Positions 1 to 9,660 of a stretch of DNA of 22,313 nt are shown piece by piece. The stretch's first letter is position 1. Each line of letters opens with the position of its first letter. Source of the stretch: JBDSKH01 sp035556655 (lineage in GTDB: Bacteria; Actinomycetota; Actinomycetes; Actinomycetales; Microbacteriaceae); assembly GCA_035556655.1 (NCBI GenBank), contig DATMFW010000017.1, forward strand, positions 1 to 22,313, read 5' to 3'. The notes beneath the pieces were generated by a model. The model did not search any database and was not told the origin of the DNA. It saw only the letters and a list, made by a program, of their open reading frames with translations. The position numbers and the translations under genes were made by a program.

Positions 1-1199
1 CCGTAGATCGGCGAACCGGGGGTGCTCTTGGCGGCCGGGTTGACCACGTCGTTGGCGCCCACGACGAGCGCGACGTCGGCGTTCTTGAACTCGGGGTTGA
101 TCTCGTCCATCTCGCGCAGCGCCTCGGTGGGCACGTTCGCCTCGGCCAGTAGCACGTTCATGTGACCGGGCATGCGACCGGCGACCGGGTGGATCGCGAA
201 CGACACCTCGATGCCCTTCGCCTCGAGCGCGGTCGCCAGTTCGGCCATCGTGTGCTGCGCCTGGGCGACGGCCAGGCCGTAGCCCGGGACGACGATGACC
301 TTCTCCGCGTAGCCCAGCAGGATCGCGACGTCCTCGGCCGACGCCGAGCGTACCGGGCGATCGGACTGCTCGGTCGAGCCCGCCGTCGAGCCGCCCTTGA
401 ACGCGCCGAAGATGATGCCCCCCACGCTGCGCCCCATCGCGCGAGCCATCTCGCGGGTGAGGATCGTGCCGCTGGCACCGACCAGCGTGCCGGCCACCAG
501 CAGCAGCACGTTGCCGAGCACGAGACCCGAGGCCGCGACCGTGAGGCCCGTGAACGCGTTGAGCAGCGAGATGACGATCGGCACGTCGGCGCCGCCCACC
601 GGCAACACCAGCAGGGCGCCGGCCGCGAGGCCGAGACCCAGCAGCACCAGCGCCCAGAGCAGCGAGGGCGAGACGACGACGAACACGCCGGCGGCGATCG
701 CACCCGCGAGCACGAGTGCCATGACGACCGGCTGGCCGGGGAAGGTGACCGGGCGGGTCGTCATCAGCTCTTGCAGCTTCGCGAAGGTGATGCACGATCC
801 GGCGAACGACACCGACCCGACCAGGATCGTGAACGCGATCGCCAGGCCCGACCACGGAGAATCCGAGTGCTCGAGCTCGAGCAGCGCCACCAGCGCCGCC
901 GCCCCGCCGCCCACCCCGTTGAACAGGGCGACCAACTGCGGCATCTGGGTCATCTGCACGCGCCGCGACACCGGCGCCGCGATCGCCGACCCGAGCACGA
1001 TCACCCCGAGGATCCAGGGCAGGTTGTCGATCCGCATCGACAGGAACACGGTCACCAGGGCGACGAGAGCCCCGAACGCTCCGAGCAGGTTGCCGCGACG
1101 CGCGGTCTTCGGCGAGCTCAGGCCCTTCAGCGCGAGGATGAAGCAGACGGCGGCGATCAGGTAGAGGATCGCCGACCACTCGGGGGTGAGGAGATTCAC
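1..1199 (-). CDS. pntB: NAD(P) transhydrogenase subunit beta, 3' end outside the window
   Basis: Beta subunit of the proton-translocating transhydrogenase, an inner membrane enzyme that uses the proton gradient to move hydride from NADH to NADP+. About 399 codons are present. The remaining C-terminal residues (roughly 65 by comparison with the usual length of about 460) lie beyond the left edge. The N-terminal part is a series of hydrophobic segments (membrane domain II). The C-terminal part is the NADP-binding domain III, recognised by GYGLAVAQAQHTMAEL, HPVAGRMPGHMNVLLAEA, MDEINPEF and GANDVVNPAA, all close to the E. coli PntB sequence as I remember it. The start is GTG at 1199, which overlaps the TGA stop of pntAB as GTGA, so translation is probably coupled. 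Identification is secure. Confidence 0.96.
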   Translation of the reverse strand, partial: MNLLTPEWSAILYLIAAVCFILALKGLSSPKTARRGNLLGAFGALVALVTVFLSMRIDNLPWILGVIVLGSAIAAPVSRRVQMTQMPQLVALFNGVGGGAAALVALLELEHSDSPWSGLAIAFTILVGSVSFAGSCITFAKLQELMTTRPVTFPGQPVVMALVLAGAIAAGVFVVVSPSLLWALVLLGLGLAAGALLVLPVGGADVPIVISLLNAFTGLTVAASGLVLGNVLLLVAGTLVGASGTILTREMARAMGRSVGGIIFGAFKGGSTAGSTEQSDRPVRSASAEDVAILLGYAEKVIVVPGYGLAVAQAQHTMAELATALEAKGIEVSFAIHPVAGRMPGHMNVLLAEANVPTEALREMDEINPEFKNADVALVVGANDVVNPAAKSTPGSPIY

Positions 1200-1486
1200 T
1201 TCTGCGCCTTCCGTCCCGAGAACATCTGCAGCATGCGGTCGGTGACGACGAAACCGCCGACCAGGTTGACGGTGGCCAGCAGCACCGCGATCAGGGCCAC
1301 CACGAGCACGAGGGGGTCATGGGCCTGACCGGCGACGATGATCGCGCCGACCAGGATGATGCCGTGGATGGCGTTGGCGCCCGACATCAGCGGGGTGTGC
1401 AACGTGCTCGACACCTTCGAGACGACTTCGAAGCCGACGAACACCGCCAGCACGAAGACGGTGAGCAGCGAGATCGGGTCCATCAT
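1196..1486 (-). CDS. pntAB: NAD(P) transhydrogenase subunit alpha part 2 (membrane part)
   Basis: A 96-residue hydrophobic protein that corresponds to the membrane C-terminus of the E. coli alpha subunit, split off as a separate gene as in many actinobacteria and alphaproteobacteria. It supplies the alpha-side helices of proton-translocating domain II. Motifs typical of this piece are VGFEVVSKVSSTLHTPLMSG, then NAIHGIILVGAI. Three membrane segments are apparent. The start is ATG at 1486, overlapping the TGA of pntAA as ATGA. A second ATG follows directly at 1483, but the first gives the 4-bp overlap. Its own TGA overlaps the GTG of pntB. Confidence 0.95.
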   Translation of the reverse strand: MMDPISLLTVFVLAVFVGFEVVSKVSSTLHTPLMSGANAIHGIILVGAIIVAGQAHDPLVLVVALIAVLLATVNLVGGFVVTDRMLQMFSGRKAQK

Positions 1487-2619
1487 TTCTTGCCCTTCAG
1501 TCCTTCGGCCGTTGGCTCATGCCGCACGACCCCGTCGTGGGTGAGGCACGCCCCCGCGACGACCTCGTCGTCGAAGTCGGGCGTGATCTCGCCGTCGTGC
1601 GTGAGAAGCGCGAGCAGGTTCGACACGTTCTTGGCGTAGAGCCGCGACGCGTCGTAGGGCATCGTCGAGGCCGCGTCCTTCATGCCGACCAGGGTGACCG
1701 TGCCCCCCGCGACCTTCACGTCGACGTCCTTGCCGGGGGCGCTGCCCTCGACGTTGCCGCCTGACTCGGCCGCGAGATCGACGATCACCGAGCCGGGGCG
1801 CATGCCCTTCAGCATCTGCGCCGTGATCAGCCGCGGTGCCGGACGCCCGGGGATCGCCGCCGTCGTGATGATGACATCGGCCTCGTGCACGTGCGGGGTC
1901 AGCAGTTCGCGCTGCAGCGCCGCACGGTCGGCCCCGAGCTCCTTCGCGTAGCCGCCGGAGGCGTCTGCCGCGTCGAGGTCGAGATGGATGAACGTCCCGC
2001 CCATCGACTGCACCTCGTCGGCGGATGCCGCCCGCACGTCGTTCGCCGACACCTTGCCGCCCAGCCGCTTGGCCGTCGCGATCGCCTGGAGGCCCGCGAC
2101 GCCGGCGCCGAGCACCAGGACCTTCGCAGGGGGGATGGTGCCCGCCGCCGTCATGTAGAGAGGGAAGAACCGCGGCAGGCGCATCGCCGCCTCGAGGACG
2201 CAGCGATACCCGGCGACCAGCGCCTGCGAGGTGAGGGCGTCCATGGACTGCGCGCGCGAGATGCGCGGCACCAGTTCCAGCGCGAACGAGGTGATCTTCG
2301 CGTCGCGCAACGCCTTCACCGTCGCGGTCTCGGAGGCCGGCGAGAGCAGACCGACCGTCACAGCTCCCGCGGGAAGCGCCTTCGCATCCGCCGCCGTGAG
2401 CGGTCGCACGTGGGCGAGCACGTCGACCTTCGCGGGGGTGATGGTGGCGACGATCTTCGCACCCGCCTCGGTGTACGCGGCGTCGGGGAACCCGGCGGCC
2501 TCGCCCGCGCCCTTCTCGACCTGGACGGCGTGACCGAGCCCGATGAGCTGCGCCACGGTCTCGGGGGTTGCGGCGACCCGGCGTTCGCCGGGGATGCGTT
2601 CGCGGCGCACTGAGATCAT
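1483..2619 (-). CDS. pntAA: NAD(P) transhydrogenase subunit alpha part 1 (NAD-binding)
   Basis: The soluble NAD(H)-binding domain I of transhydrogenase, 378 residues, a normal length for the split form. The N-terminus RRERIPGERRVAATPE matches the alanine dehydrogenase/PNT N-terminal domain. The RQD-type loop RAQSMDALTSQ is at about residues 122-132. The Rossmann glycine motif GAGVAGLQAI is at 171-180, followed by SANDVRAA. The mobile-loop region (AGGTVTLVG) is near 304-312. It is first in a three-gene operon with pntAB and pntB, and the genes overlap by 4 bp each. The ATG at 2619 has AGGAGG 11 nt upstream (2631-2636). A GC-rich hairpin (GCCGCG-GGA-CGCGGC, 2637-2651) lies just upstream of that ribosome site and might modulate initiation. 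Confidence 0.96.
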   Translation of the reverse strand: MISVRRERIPGERRVAATPETVAQLIGLGHAVQVEKGAGEAAGFPDAAYTEAGAKIVATITPAKVDVLAHVRPLTAADAKALPAGAVTVGLLSPASETATVKALRDAKITSFALELVPRISRAQSMDALTSQALVAGYRCVLEAAMRLPRFFPLYMTAAGTIPPAKVLVLGAGVAGLQAIATAKRLGGKVSANDVRAASADEVQSMGGTFIHLDLDAADASGGYAKELGADRAALQRELLTPHVHEADVIITTAAIPGRPAPRLITAQMLKGMRPGSVIVDLAAESGGNVEGSAPGKDVDVKVAGGTVTLVGMKDAASTMPYDASRLYAKNVSNLLALLTHDGEITPDFDDEVVAGACLTHDGVVRHEPTAEGLKGKK

Positions 2620-2657
2620 GCGTCTGCCTTCCTCCTGCCGCGGGACGCGGCGTGGGC

Positions 2658-2686
2658 AGGCTACCGGGCGCGAGGGTGCCTGGTCA
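2658..2686 (-). promoter_or_regulatory. Candidate promoter of the pnt operon
   Basis: Reading the minus strand, a -35-like TGACCA (2681-2686) is followed after exactly 17 bp by TAGCCT (2658-2663), which fits the actinobacterial TANNNT -10 box. Transcription would begin near 2651 and leave a leader of about 30 nt with the AGGAGG site. Predicted from sequence only. Confidence 0.45.
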
Positions 2687-2703
2687 CGGGGAACTCGCGG
2701 AAC

Positions 2704-2757
2704 AGGCCGAAACTCCTGCGGTTCTTGCCGGTGACCGCAATCCGGGCGAGTTTCGGC

Positions 2758-2759
<2 letters not shown>
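2704..2759 (-). terminator. Stem-loop directly after recQ, probable terminator
   Basis: A perfect 12-bp inverted repeat, AGGCCGAAACTC (2704-2715) and GAGTTTCGGCCT (2748-2759), encloses a second 6-bp inverted pair, TGCGGT (2717-2722) and ACCGCA (2734-2739). The distal arm overlaps the first two bases of the recQ stop codon, so the hairpin forms at the very end of the recQ message. There is no T-tract, which is usual for actinobacterial terminators. It shares AACTCCTGC with the element at 19345-19425 and may instead be a copy of a dispersed repeat. Confidence 0.6.
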
Positions 2760-4593
<1,834 letters not shown>

Positions 4594-4599
4594 GCGCCC

Positions 4600-4605
4600 A
4601 CTGTA
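4600..4605 (-). promoter_or_regulatory. -10 box for leaderless recQ transcript
   Basis: TACAGT on the minus strand matches TANNNT and is separated from the ATG at 4593 by 6 nt. That places the expected transcription start on the start codon. No good -35 hexamer is visible at 16-18 bp. Confidence 0.35.
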
Positions 4606-4620
4606 CGTGGCGCCCATGAC

Positions 4621-4642
4621 CCCGGACCGGGCGTGCTCCGGG
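4621..4642 (-). terminator. Weak stem-loop after the nuclease gene
   Basis: CCCGGA (4621-4626) and TCCGGG (4637-4642) form a 6-bp stem with a 10-nt loop, 12 nt beyond the stop of the large nuclease gene on the minus strand. There is no T-tract. It lies within or just before the recQ promoter region, so it could serve to limit read-through into recQ. Weak evidence. Confidence 0.3.
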
Positions 4643-4654
4643 CTGGGGATGCCG

Positions 4655-7600
4655 CTACAGGACGATCACCACGGAGGGGAAGGTGCGGGCGTCCTCGAAC
4701 CCGTCCCCGGTGAACTTCGCGGTCAGCAGGTGGATGCCGCGGCCGAGCTTCGGCAGCCGCACCTGATCCCGCCCGTTCTCGCCCTCCGTCAGCTCGATCG
4801 TGGCGACCGGCTTGCGGCCGTCGTAGATGGTCACGGTGCCCACCGCCTCCGATCCGTCGGCCGCGATCACCCGGATGCGATAGTCGACATCGCGCCCACC
4901 GAACGACAGCAGGCGGTTGGCCGCGCCGTACGCCGAGGTCCCGACCGGCTCGGTCGGAACATCCGGCTCGGCCACCAGGATCGGCACGGCGATCGCCGTC
5001 CCGCCGGGTCCCGAGACGATGAGTTCCTGCTCACCGGCGACCCCCTCCGGGATCGTGATCGTCACCGTGGCACGGCCCTGCTCGTCGGTGGTGTCGACGA
5101 TCGCCGGGTCGATCTCGGCGGAGCCGAGTTCGACATCGCCGAGGCTCACCACGGCGTCCCCCTCGAGCGGACCGCCGTTGCTGAACAGCAGCGACGACAG
5201 CGTCACGGTGACCTGCTCGCCGATGGCGTACCCATCGGCCGAGGCGGGCGGCGTGAGGGTCGCTCCGACCGCCCGCTGGGCGAGGTCGGGGGCGACCGGC
5301 GAGGTCGACTCGATGTAGTCGACGAACGCATCGAGGTCGATGCGGCCCGAGTCGGCCTTGTTCGTCCCCTCCTCGAAAGCGGTGAAGGCATCACCCCCGG
5401 CAGCCAGGAACGAGTTGGTCACCACATGCACGACCTGCTCGCTGGTGACCCGCTCGCCGTCGAGGTACATCGCGGTGATGCGCTCGCCGGCCGGCGCCGC
5501 CGGGTCGTAGCTGTAGGCGAAGCCCTCCGAGACGCCGAGCTTGAGGAACGGCCGCGTCGAGCCCTCCGGCTGCCACTGCTGCTCGAGCACCTCCTTCAGC
5601 TGCGCGCCCGTCAGATCGATGGTGACCAGGGTGTTGGCGAAGGGTTGCACTGTCGCCGCCTCCCGGTAGTTCACCGATCCGTCGGGATCACCCGCACCGC
5701 TCGAGGCGAACACCAGATCGGCTCGGATGCCACCCGGGTTCATCAGCGCCAGCTCGGTCCCCAGATCGGCCGTCGCCGCCAGCTGCGCGTCGGCGATCAG
5801 GTTGCCGAGGGTGGACTCGCCGCCGCGGTTCTCGCTTCCCGCGGACTGCTTCGCCCTCGTGATGCTCTGGGTGACGGAGCCCAGCGCGACGTTGCCGAGC
5901 TCGGCGGCCCTCGCGACCGCGTCGGCCACGATCGCGGCGACCGCCGCATCCGGATCGGCCGCGTCCGGCAGGTTCAGGATGTCGGCCTCCGCGTCGATCA
6001 GGTCGCCGGTCTCGGGGTTCACCGTCAGCACCGTGTGCGCGAACTTCTCGCCGTACTGGCCGCTCGAGATGACCAGGCGGGTGTCGTCGGTGCCGGGGAT
6101 CGGGATCTCGTGGTCGTACGCCAGGTGCGTGTGACCGGAGATGATCATGCTGATCTCGGGGTCGACTCCGGTGACGATCCTGCCGAACCGCGAATCGTTC
6201 GTGGCGTCCTCGATGTCCGGGCTCTCGGCACCCTCGTGCACGAGCAGGATCAGCACGTCGGCCTCGTCGTTGGCCGCGTCGCCGTCGGTGAGCCGGTCGG
6301 CGACCTTGTTCACCTCGGACACGACGGGCCTGACGTCGAGCGTCTCGATGCCGGCCGGGCTGACCAGCGTGGGCAGGTCCTCGGTGACGGCGCCGATGAA
6401 TCCGACGGTGACCCCGTCGAAGTCCTCGAGCTCGAACTGCGGGTAAGCCGGTTCACCGGTCGCCTTGTCGTACAGGTTCGCGGCCAGGTACGGCCAGTCG
6501 GCGTGCTCGAGGATGCGGTCGTCGACATCCGCACGCCCCTGGTCGAACTCGTGGTTGCCGAACGAACTGGCGTCGAGTCCCATCGCGTTGAAGGCGTCGA
6601 TGGTCGGCTCGTCGTCCTGGATGAACGAGGTGAACGTCGAGGCGCCGATGAGGTCGCCCGCGGCGACGAACGCGGTGTTCGGGTTCGCCGCCCGGTACTT
6701 CTTCACCACCCCACCGAGAACCGCCGCGCCGCCCGACGGCGCGATCGCCTCGAGCCTGCCGTGGAAGTCGTTGATGCTCACCAGGTCGATGGTCACCGGC
6801 ACCATGGCGGTGTCGAGACCGACCACCACCGGGTCGTGGTCGCTGGAACGGAACGGGGTGCCGGACTCGGCGGCCGGGAGCGCGTACCCGCGATCGCTCC
6901 ACTCGGCGGCGTTGATGCCCCACACCCCGACCCCGGTGATCGCCGAGGCGAGCGAGCCCGTGACGAACGCGTGGTCGAGCGAGCCCAGCGCACCGTTGAA
7001 CGAGTACGTGTACTGTCCCTCGGCCCGCTCCGGCACGAGGTCGACGAGTCCGGCGGCGGTCAGCACCTGGGCCGGGTCCTCCTGGCCGTAGGAGTTGAAG
7101 TCGCCGAGCAGGATGACGTCATCGCCCTTGGCATCGTCGGCCGCGATCGTGCCGACCCACTGGACGAGCCGGTGCGCCTGGGCGACCCGCTCGGCGTTGA
7201 AGAACCCCTGACCGTCGGCCGGCTCGGTGCCGCCGCCCTCCGGCGGGGACTTCGACTTCAGGTGGTTGGCGATCACGGTGACCGTGCGGTGCCCGACCTC
7301 GAAAGTCTGGGCGACCGGCTTGCGGGCGATGTCCCAGACGTCGTCGGTGTCGGCGAAGCTGTCTCCGACGGGGTCGGCCTTGGCCGGCTTGTAGATGATC
7401 GCGGTGGTGATCACGTCCTGCGCACCCGGCTGCGCCAGGGCCTCCGGCGTGCGGACGTAGTCCCAGGTGCCGGCACCCGCCGCGGCGTTCAGGCCGGCGA
7501 CCAAGTCGGCGAGCGCGGTGTCGGCCGGCTCGCCGTACTCGACGGAGTTCTGCACCTCCTCCAGCGCCACGATGTCGGCGCCGAGGCCGTTCAGGGCCGC

Positions 7601-8608
7601 GACGATCTTCGACTTCTGGATCGCGAACTGGGCGGCGTTCGCCGCACCCCGCGCATCGGGGTTCTCGCTGCGCAGGGTCGTGAAGTAGTTGAAGACGTTG
7701 AAGCTGCCGAACCGCACGTCGCCGCCCACGGCGGGGGCCGCATCCGGGCGCGGGTTCGCGGAGGCGAACGTGGGCTTGTAGTCCGCGGGGCTGGCATCGG
7801 TGAGCGGCACCTGCGGCTGCAGCCGCCACTGGCCGAACCCGTAGCCCAGCACCATCGGTTCCGCCGGCGGCACCAGGGTGTCACCCAGCCGCACGACGCT
7901 GCCCTTCGTGAGATACGGCTGCTCGCCGACGTGCGCCGCCGCATCGACGCGGATGCTGTACCCGTCGTCGATGAGGACGCGACGCGCGTTGTTGTCGGAG
8001 GCGATCGCCGCCGCATCGGCCGATCCCGCATCCGCCGCCTCGGTCGGCGTGACGGCCGCCTTGCCTGCGCTCAGCCAGAGCGAGCCGAAGTTGTACAGCT
8101 CGTGGGTGGAGCTCAGCACGTAGTCGCCGGTGGGCTGCACGAGCATGCCCTCGAACTTCTCGCGGTCCGCGCCGAGCAGGGTGTCGGGCAGCGCGACGGG
8201 CTCGGGCACACCGACGTCCTCGGTGACGAGGGTGTAGTTCGCCGCGGCCGTCGCCGAGATCTGGGTCTGGTCCTGGAACTCGCCGGGCACGCCGGTGACC
8301 TGGATCAGGTCGCCGACGCCGACCTCGGGATTCGCGGTGTTGAAGTACGCGAAGATGCCGTCGCTGGCACCGTCCGGCCCCTCGGCGGCCGGATCGGCCG
8401 CCTCGAGATAGAGGCCGCGATAGTTGCTCGGCGCCCCGTAGTAAGCGGTGACGACACCCTCGACGGTGACGGTCTGCCCCGCGAGCGGGGTGGCGGATCC
8501 GGTGCCCTGCACGTCGGCGATGGTGATCGGATCTGCGGCGGCGGGAGAGGCGACCAGGGCGGTGAGCCCGAGTGCGGCCGCAGCGGCGATTGCTATGGAC
8601 TTGATCAT
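4655..8608 (-). CDS. Secreted ExeM/NucH-type endonuclease fused to 5'-nucleotidase
   Basis: A 1317-residue secreted fusion. A Sec signal peptide spans residues 1-25 (cut after SPAAA). An OB-fold/YhcR-like nucleic-acid-binding region follows (about 27-270). An endonuclease/exonuclease/phosphatase domain covers about 297-598: SFNVFNYF with N304, E350/E351 in ALEEVQNS, GDFN at 502-505, SSDHDPVV with D590/H591. A metallophosphatase covers about 607-860: D614/H616 in NDFHG, D652, GNHEFD at 684-689, H791, GHTH at 825-828. A 5'-nucleotidase C-terminal domain covers about 903-1110: NPGGIR 957-962, NSFLAAGGDAF 1065-1075. Two Ig-like segments finish the protein (about 1118-1213 and 1228-1317). No LPXTG or terminal membrane anchor is seen, so it is probably released or non-covalently wall-bound. 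Expected role: degrade extracellular DNA and dephosphorylate the nucleotides for phosphate and nucleoside supply. ATG at 8608 has GGAG 12 nt upstream. All listed catalytic residues appear intact. Confidence 0.93.
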   Translation of the reverse strand: MIKSIAIAAAAALGLTALVASPAAADPITIADVQGTGSATPLAGQTVTVEGVVTAYYGAPSNYRGLYLEAADPAAEGPDGASDGIFAYFNTANPEVGVGDLIQVTGVPGEFQDQTQISATAAANYTLVTEDVGVPEPVALPDTLLGADREKFEGMLVQPTGDYVLSSTHELYNFGSLWLSAGKAAVTPTEAADAGSADAAAIASDNNARRVLIDDGYSIRVDAAAHVGEQPYLTKGSVVRLGDTLVPPAEPMVLGYGFGQWRLQPQVPLTDASPADYKPTFASANPRPDAAPAVGGDVRFGSFNVFNYFTTLRSENPDARGAANAAQFAIQKSKIVAALNGLGADIVALEEVQNSVEYGEPADTALADLVAGLNAAAGAGTWDYVRTPEALAQPGAQDVITTAIIYKPAKADPVGDSFADTDDVWDIARKPVAQTFEVGHRTVTVIANHLKSKSPPEGGGTEPADGQGFFNAERVAQAHRLVQWVGTIAADDAKGDDVILLGDFNSYGQEDPAQVLTAAGLVDLVPERAEGQYTYSFNGALGSLDHAFVTGSLASAITGVGVWGINAAEWSDRGYALPAAESGTPFRSSDHDPVVVGLDTAMVPVTIDLVSINDFHGRLEAIAPSGGAAVLGGVVKKYRAANPNTAFVAAGDLIGASTFTSFIQDDEPTIDAFNAMGLDASSFGNHEFDQGRADVDDRILEHADWPYLAANLYDKATGEPAYPQFELEDFDGVTVGFIGAVTEDLPTLVSPAGIETLDVRPVVSEVNKVADRLTDGDAANDEADVLILLVHEGAESPDIEDATNDSRFGRIVTGVDPEISMIISGHTHLAYDHEIPIPGTDDTRLVISSGQYGEKFAHTVLTVNPETGDLIDAEADILNLPDAADPDAAVAAIVADAVARAAELGNVALGSVTQSITRAKQSAGSENRGGESTLGNLIADAQLAATADLGTELALMNPGGIRADLVFASSGAGDPDGSVNYREAATVQPFANTLVTIDLTGAQLKEVLEQQWQPEGSTRPFLKLGVSEGFAYSYDPAAPAGERITAMYLDGERVTSEQVVHVVTNSFLAAGGDAFTAFEEGTNKADSGRIDLDAFVDYIESTSPVAPDLAQRAVGATLTPPASADGYAIGEQVTVTLSSLLFSNGGPLEGDAVVSLGDVELGSAEIDPAIVDTTDEQGRATVTITIPEGVAGEQELIVSGPGGTAIAVPILVAEPDVPTEPVGTSAYGAANRLLSFGGRDVDYRIRVIAADGSEAVGTVTIYDGRKPVATIELTEGENGRDQVRLPKLGRGIHLLTAKFTGDGFEDARTFPSVVIVL

Positions 8609-8654
8609 GACTACTCGTTGCTCCGGATTCGGTGGACAGCGGGTCGTCGGGTTA

Positions 8655-8668
8655 CCCCCGATCGGGGG
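8655..8668. promoter_or_regulatory. 14-bp perfect palindrome in the nuclease gene leader
   Basis: CCCCCGATCGGGGG is a perfect palindrome. It falls right where transcription from the predicted nuclease promoter would begin (about 8670), so it could be an operator or a leader hairpin. No regulator is identified. Confidence 0.35.
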
Positions 8669-8676
8669 CCGCTTTC

Positions 8677-8705
8677 ACCGTACGTCCGAGGTCGGCGAAT
8701 GTCGA
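8677..8705 (-). promoter_or_regulatory. Candidate promoter of the nuclease/nucleotidase gene
   Basis: On the minus strand TCGACA (8700-8705, five of six matches to TTGACA) is followed after 17 bp by TACGGT (8677-8682), which fits TANNNT. The start would be near 8670, giving a leader of about 60 nt. A direct repeat resembling a PHO box starts 2 bp upstream of the -35. Confidence 0.5.
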
Positions 8706-8707
8706 AT

Positions 8708-8740
8708 GTTCTGCCGATGTTCACCGGTGCTTCCGCGGCG
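8708..8740. promoter_or_regulatory. Candidate PHO-box-like direct repeat (PhoP/RegX3 type)
   Basis: Three 11-nt units in register: GTTCTGCCGAT (8708), GTTCACCGGTG (8719) and CTTCCGCGGCG (8730). The middle unit matches the GTTCACC core known from Streptomyces PhoP direct-repeat units perfectly. The first matches 5 of 7 and the third 4 of 7. It abuts the nuclease -35 box, and the gene product is a phosphate-releasing enzyme, so the context fits. CACCGGTG (8722-8729) is also a palindrome, so another regulator is possible. Confidence 0.35.
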
Positions 8741-8755
8741 TGACGTCTGCTTCAG

Positions 8756-8789
8756 GTCCGGGCGCACCGCCCGGACGACGCGATAGCGT
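8756..8789 (+). promoter_or_regulatory. Transporter promoter with 8-bp inverted repeat over the -35 region
   Basis: The -10 box TAGCGT (8784-8789) ends 6 nt before the GTG start at 8796, as expected for a leaderless message. Just upstream, GTCCGGGC (8756-8763) and GCCCGGAC (8769-8776) form a perfect 8-bp inverted repeat with a 5-nt loop. It covers where the -35 would be, and no TTGACA-like hexamer is visible. It could be an operator, or a stem-loop that ends read-through. Confidence 0.4.
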
Positions 8790-8795
8790 GGCGCC

Positions 8796-9644
8796 GTGCT
8801 GGTCGTTCTCGTGGGTCTGGCCAGCGCCGTCGCCTATGGTGCGGCCGACTTCTTCGGCGGGCTCGCCTCGCGTCGGGTGCCCGCGGTGCGGGTCGTCGCC
8901 TTCGCCGGGATCGCGGGGCTGCTGCTGCTGACGGTGCTCTCGTTCTTCGTCGGGGGACGCCTGTCGGAGGGCGCGATTCTGTGGGGTTCGCTCAGCGGTG
9001 TCGCCGGGTCGCTGGCGATCCTCACGCTGTACGCGGCGCTGGCGATCGGGCCGATGAGCATCCTGTCGCCGCTGACGGCCTTGCTGTCGGCGATCGTGCC
9101 GCTGACCTGGGGGATGATCCTCGGCGAGCGGCTGAGCGTCATCGGCTACATCGCGCTCGGCGTCGCCCTGGTCGCCGTCGTGCTCGTCGGGTTCGTGCCC
9201 GAGCGCGGGGCGGTGCGGCCGAGCCTGCGCGGCGTCGTCTATGCGGTGATCGCCGGCGTGATGATCGGCGTTCTGCTCATCATGCTCGACCGCGCACCCG
9301 ACGATTCGGGGCTGCTGCCGCTGGTATTCAGCCGCATCACCTACCTCGTCATCATCTGGACGATCGTGCTCGTGCTGTGGCTGCGATCGCGCGGTGGCTC
9401 CTGGCCCGCGCGATCGACCTGGTGGGTGATCGTCGGGGCCGGGGCGATGGATGCGCTGGCCAACACCCTGCTGATCGTCGGCTTCCGGGTCGGCGATCTC
9501 AGCGTCGTCGCGGTTCTCTCGGCGCTGTACCCGGCCGGCACCATCGCGCTCGCCGCCATCGTGCTGAAGGAGCGCATCGCTCCCGTGCAGTGGGGCGGGC
9601 TGGCGCTCGCGCTCATCGCCGCGGCGATGCTCGCGGTCGCCTGA
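8796..9644 (+). CDS. EamA/DMT family transporter
   Basis: A 282-residue, almost wholly hydrophobic protein with about ten membrane helices arranged as two EamA repeats, typical of drug/metabolite transporters. The N-terminal motif AVAYGAADFFGGLASRR and the end-of-repeat sequence MSILSPLTALLSAIVPLTWGMILGERLSVIGYIALGVALV are characteristic. The second repeat ends with LSALYPAGTIALAAIVLKERIAPVQWGGLALALIAAAML. The substrate cannot be read from sequence; members export amino acids, nucleotides or other metabolites. The start is GTG at 8796, preceded by a TANNNT box at leaderless spacing rather than a ribosome site. It is divergent from the nuclease fusion and converges on the DEAD-box helicase gene with 16 bp between stops. 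Confidence 0.88.
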   Translation: MLVVLVGLASAVAYGAADFFGGLASRRVPAVRVVAFAGIAGLLLLTVLSFFVGGRLSEGAILWGSLSGVAGSLAILTLYAALAIGPMSILSPLTALLSAIVPLTWGMILGERLSVIGYIALGVALVAVVLVGFVPERGAVRPSLRGVVYAVIAGVMIGVLLIMLDRAPDDSGLLPLVFSRITYLVIIWTIVLVLWLRSRGGSWPARSTWWVIVGAGAMDALANTLLIVGFRVGDLSVVAVLSALYPAGTIALAAIVLKERIAPVQWGGLALALIAAAMLAVA

Positions 9645-9660
9645 CCCGATCCACCGGCGT

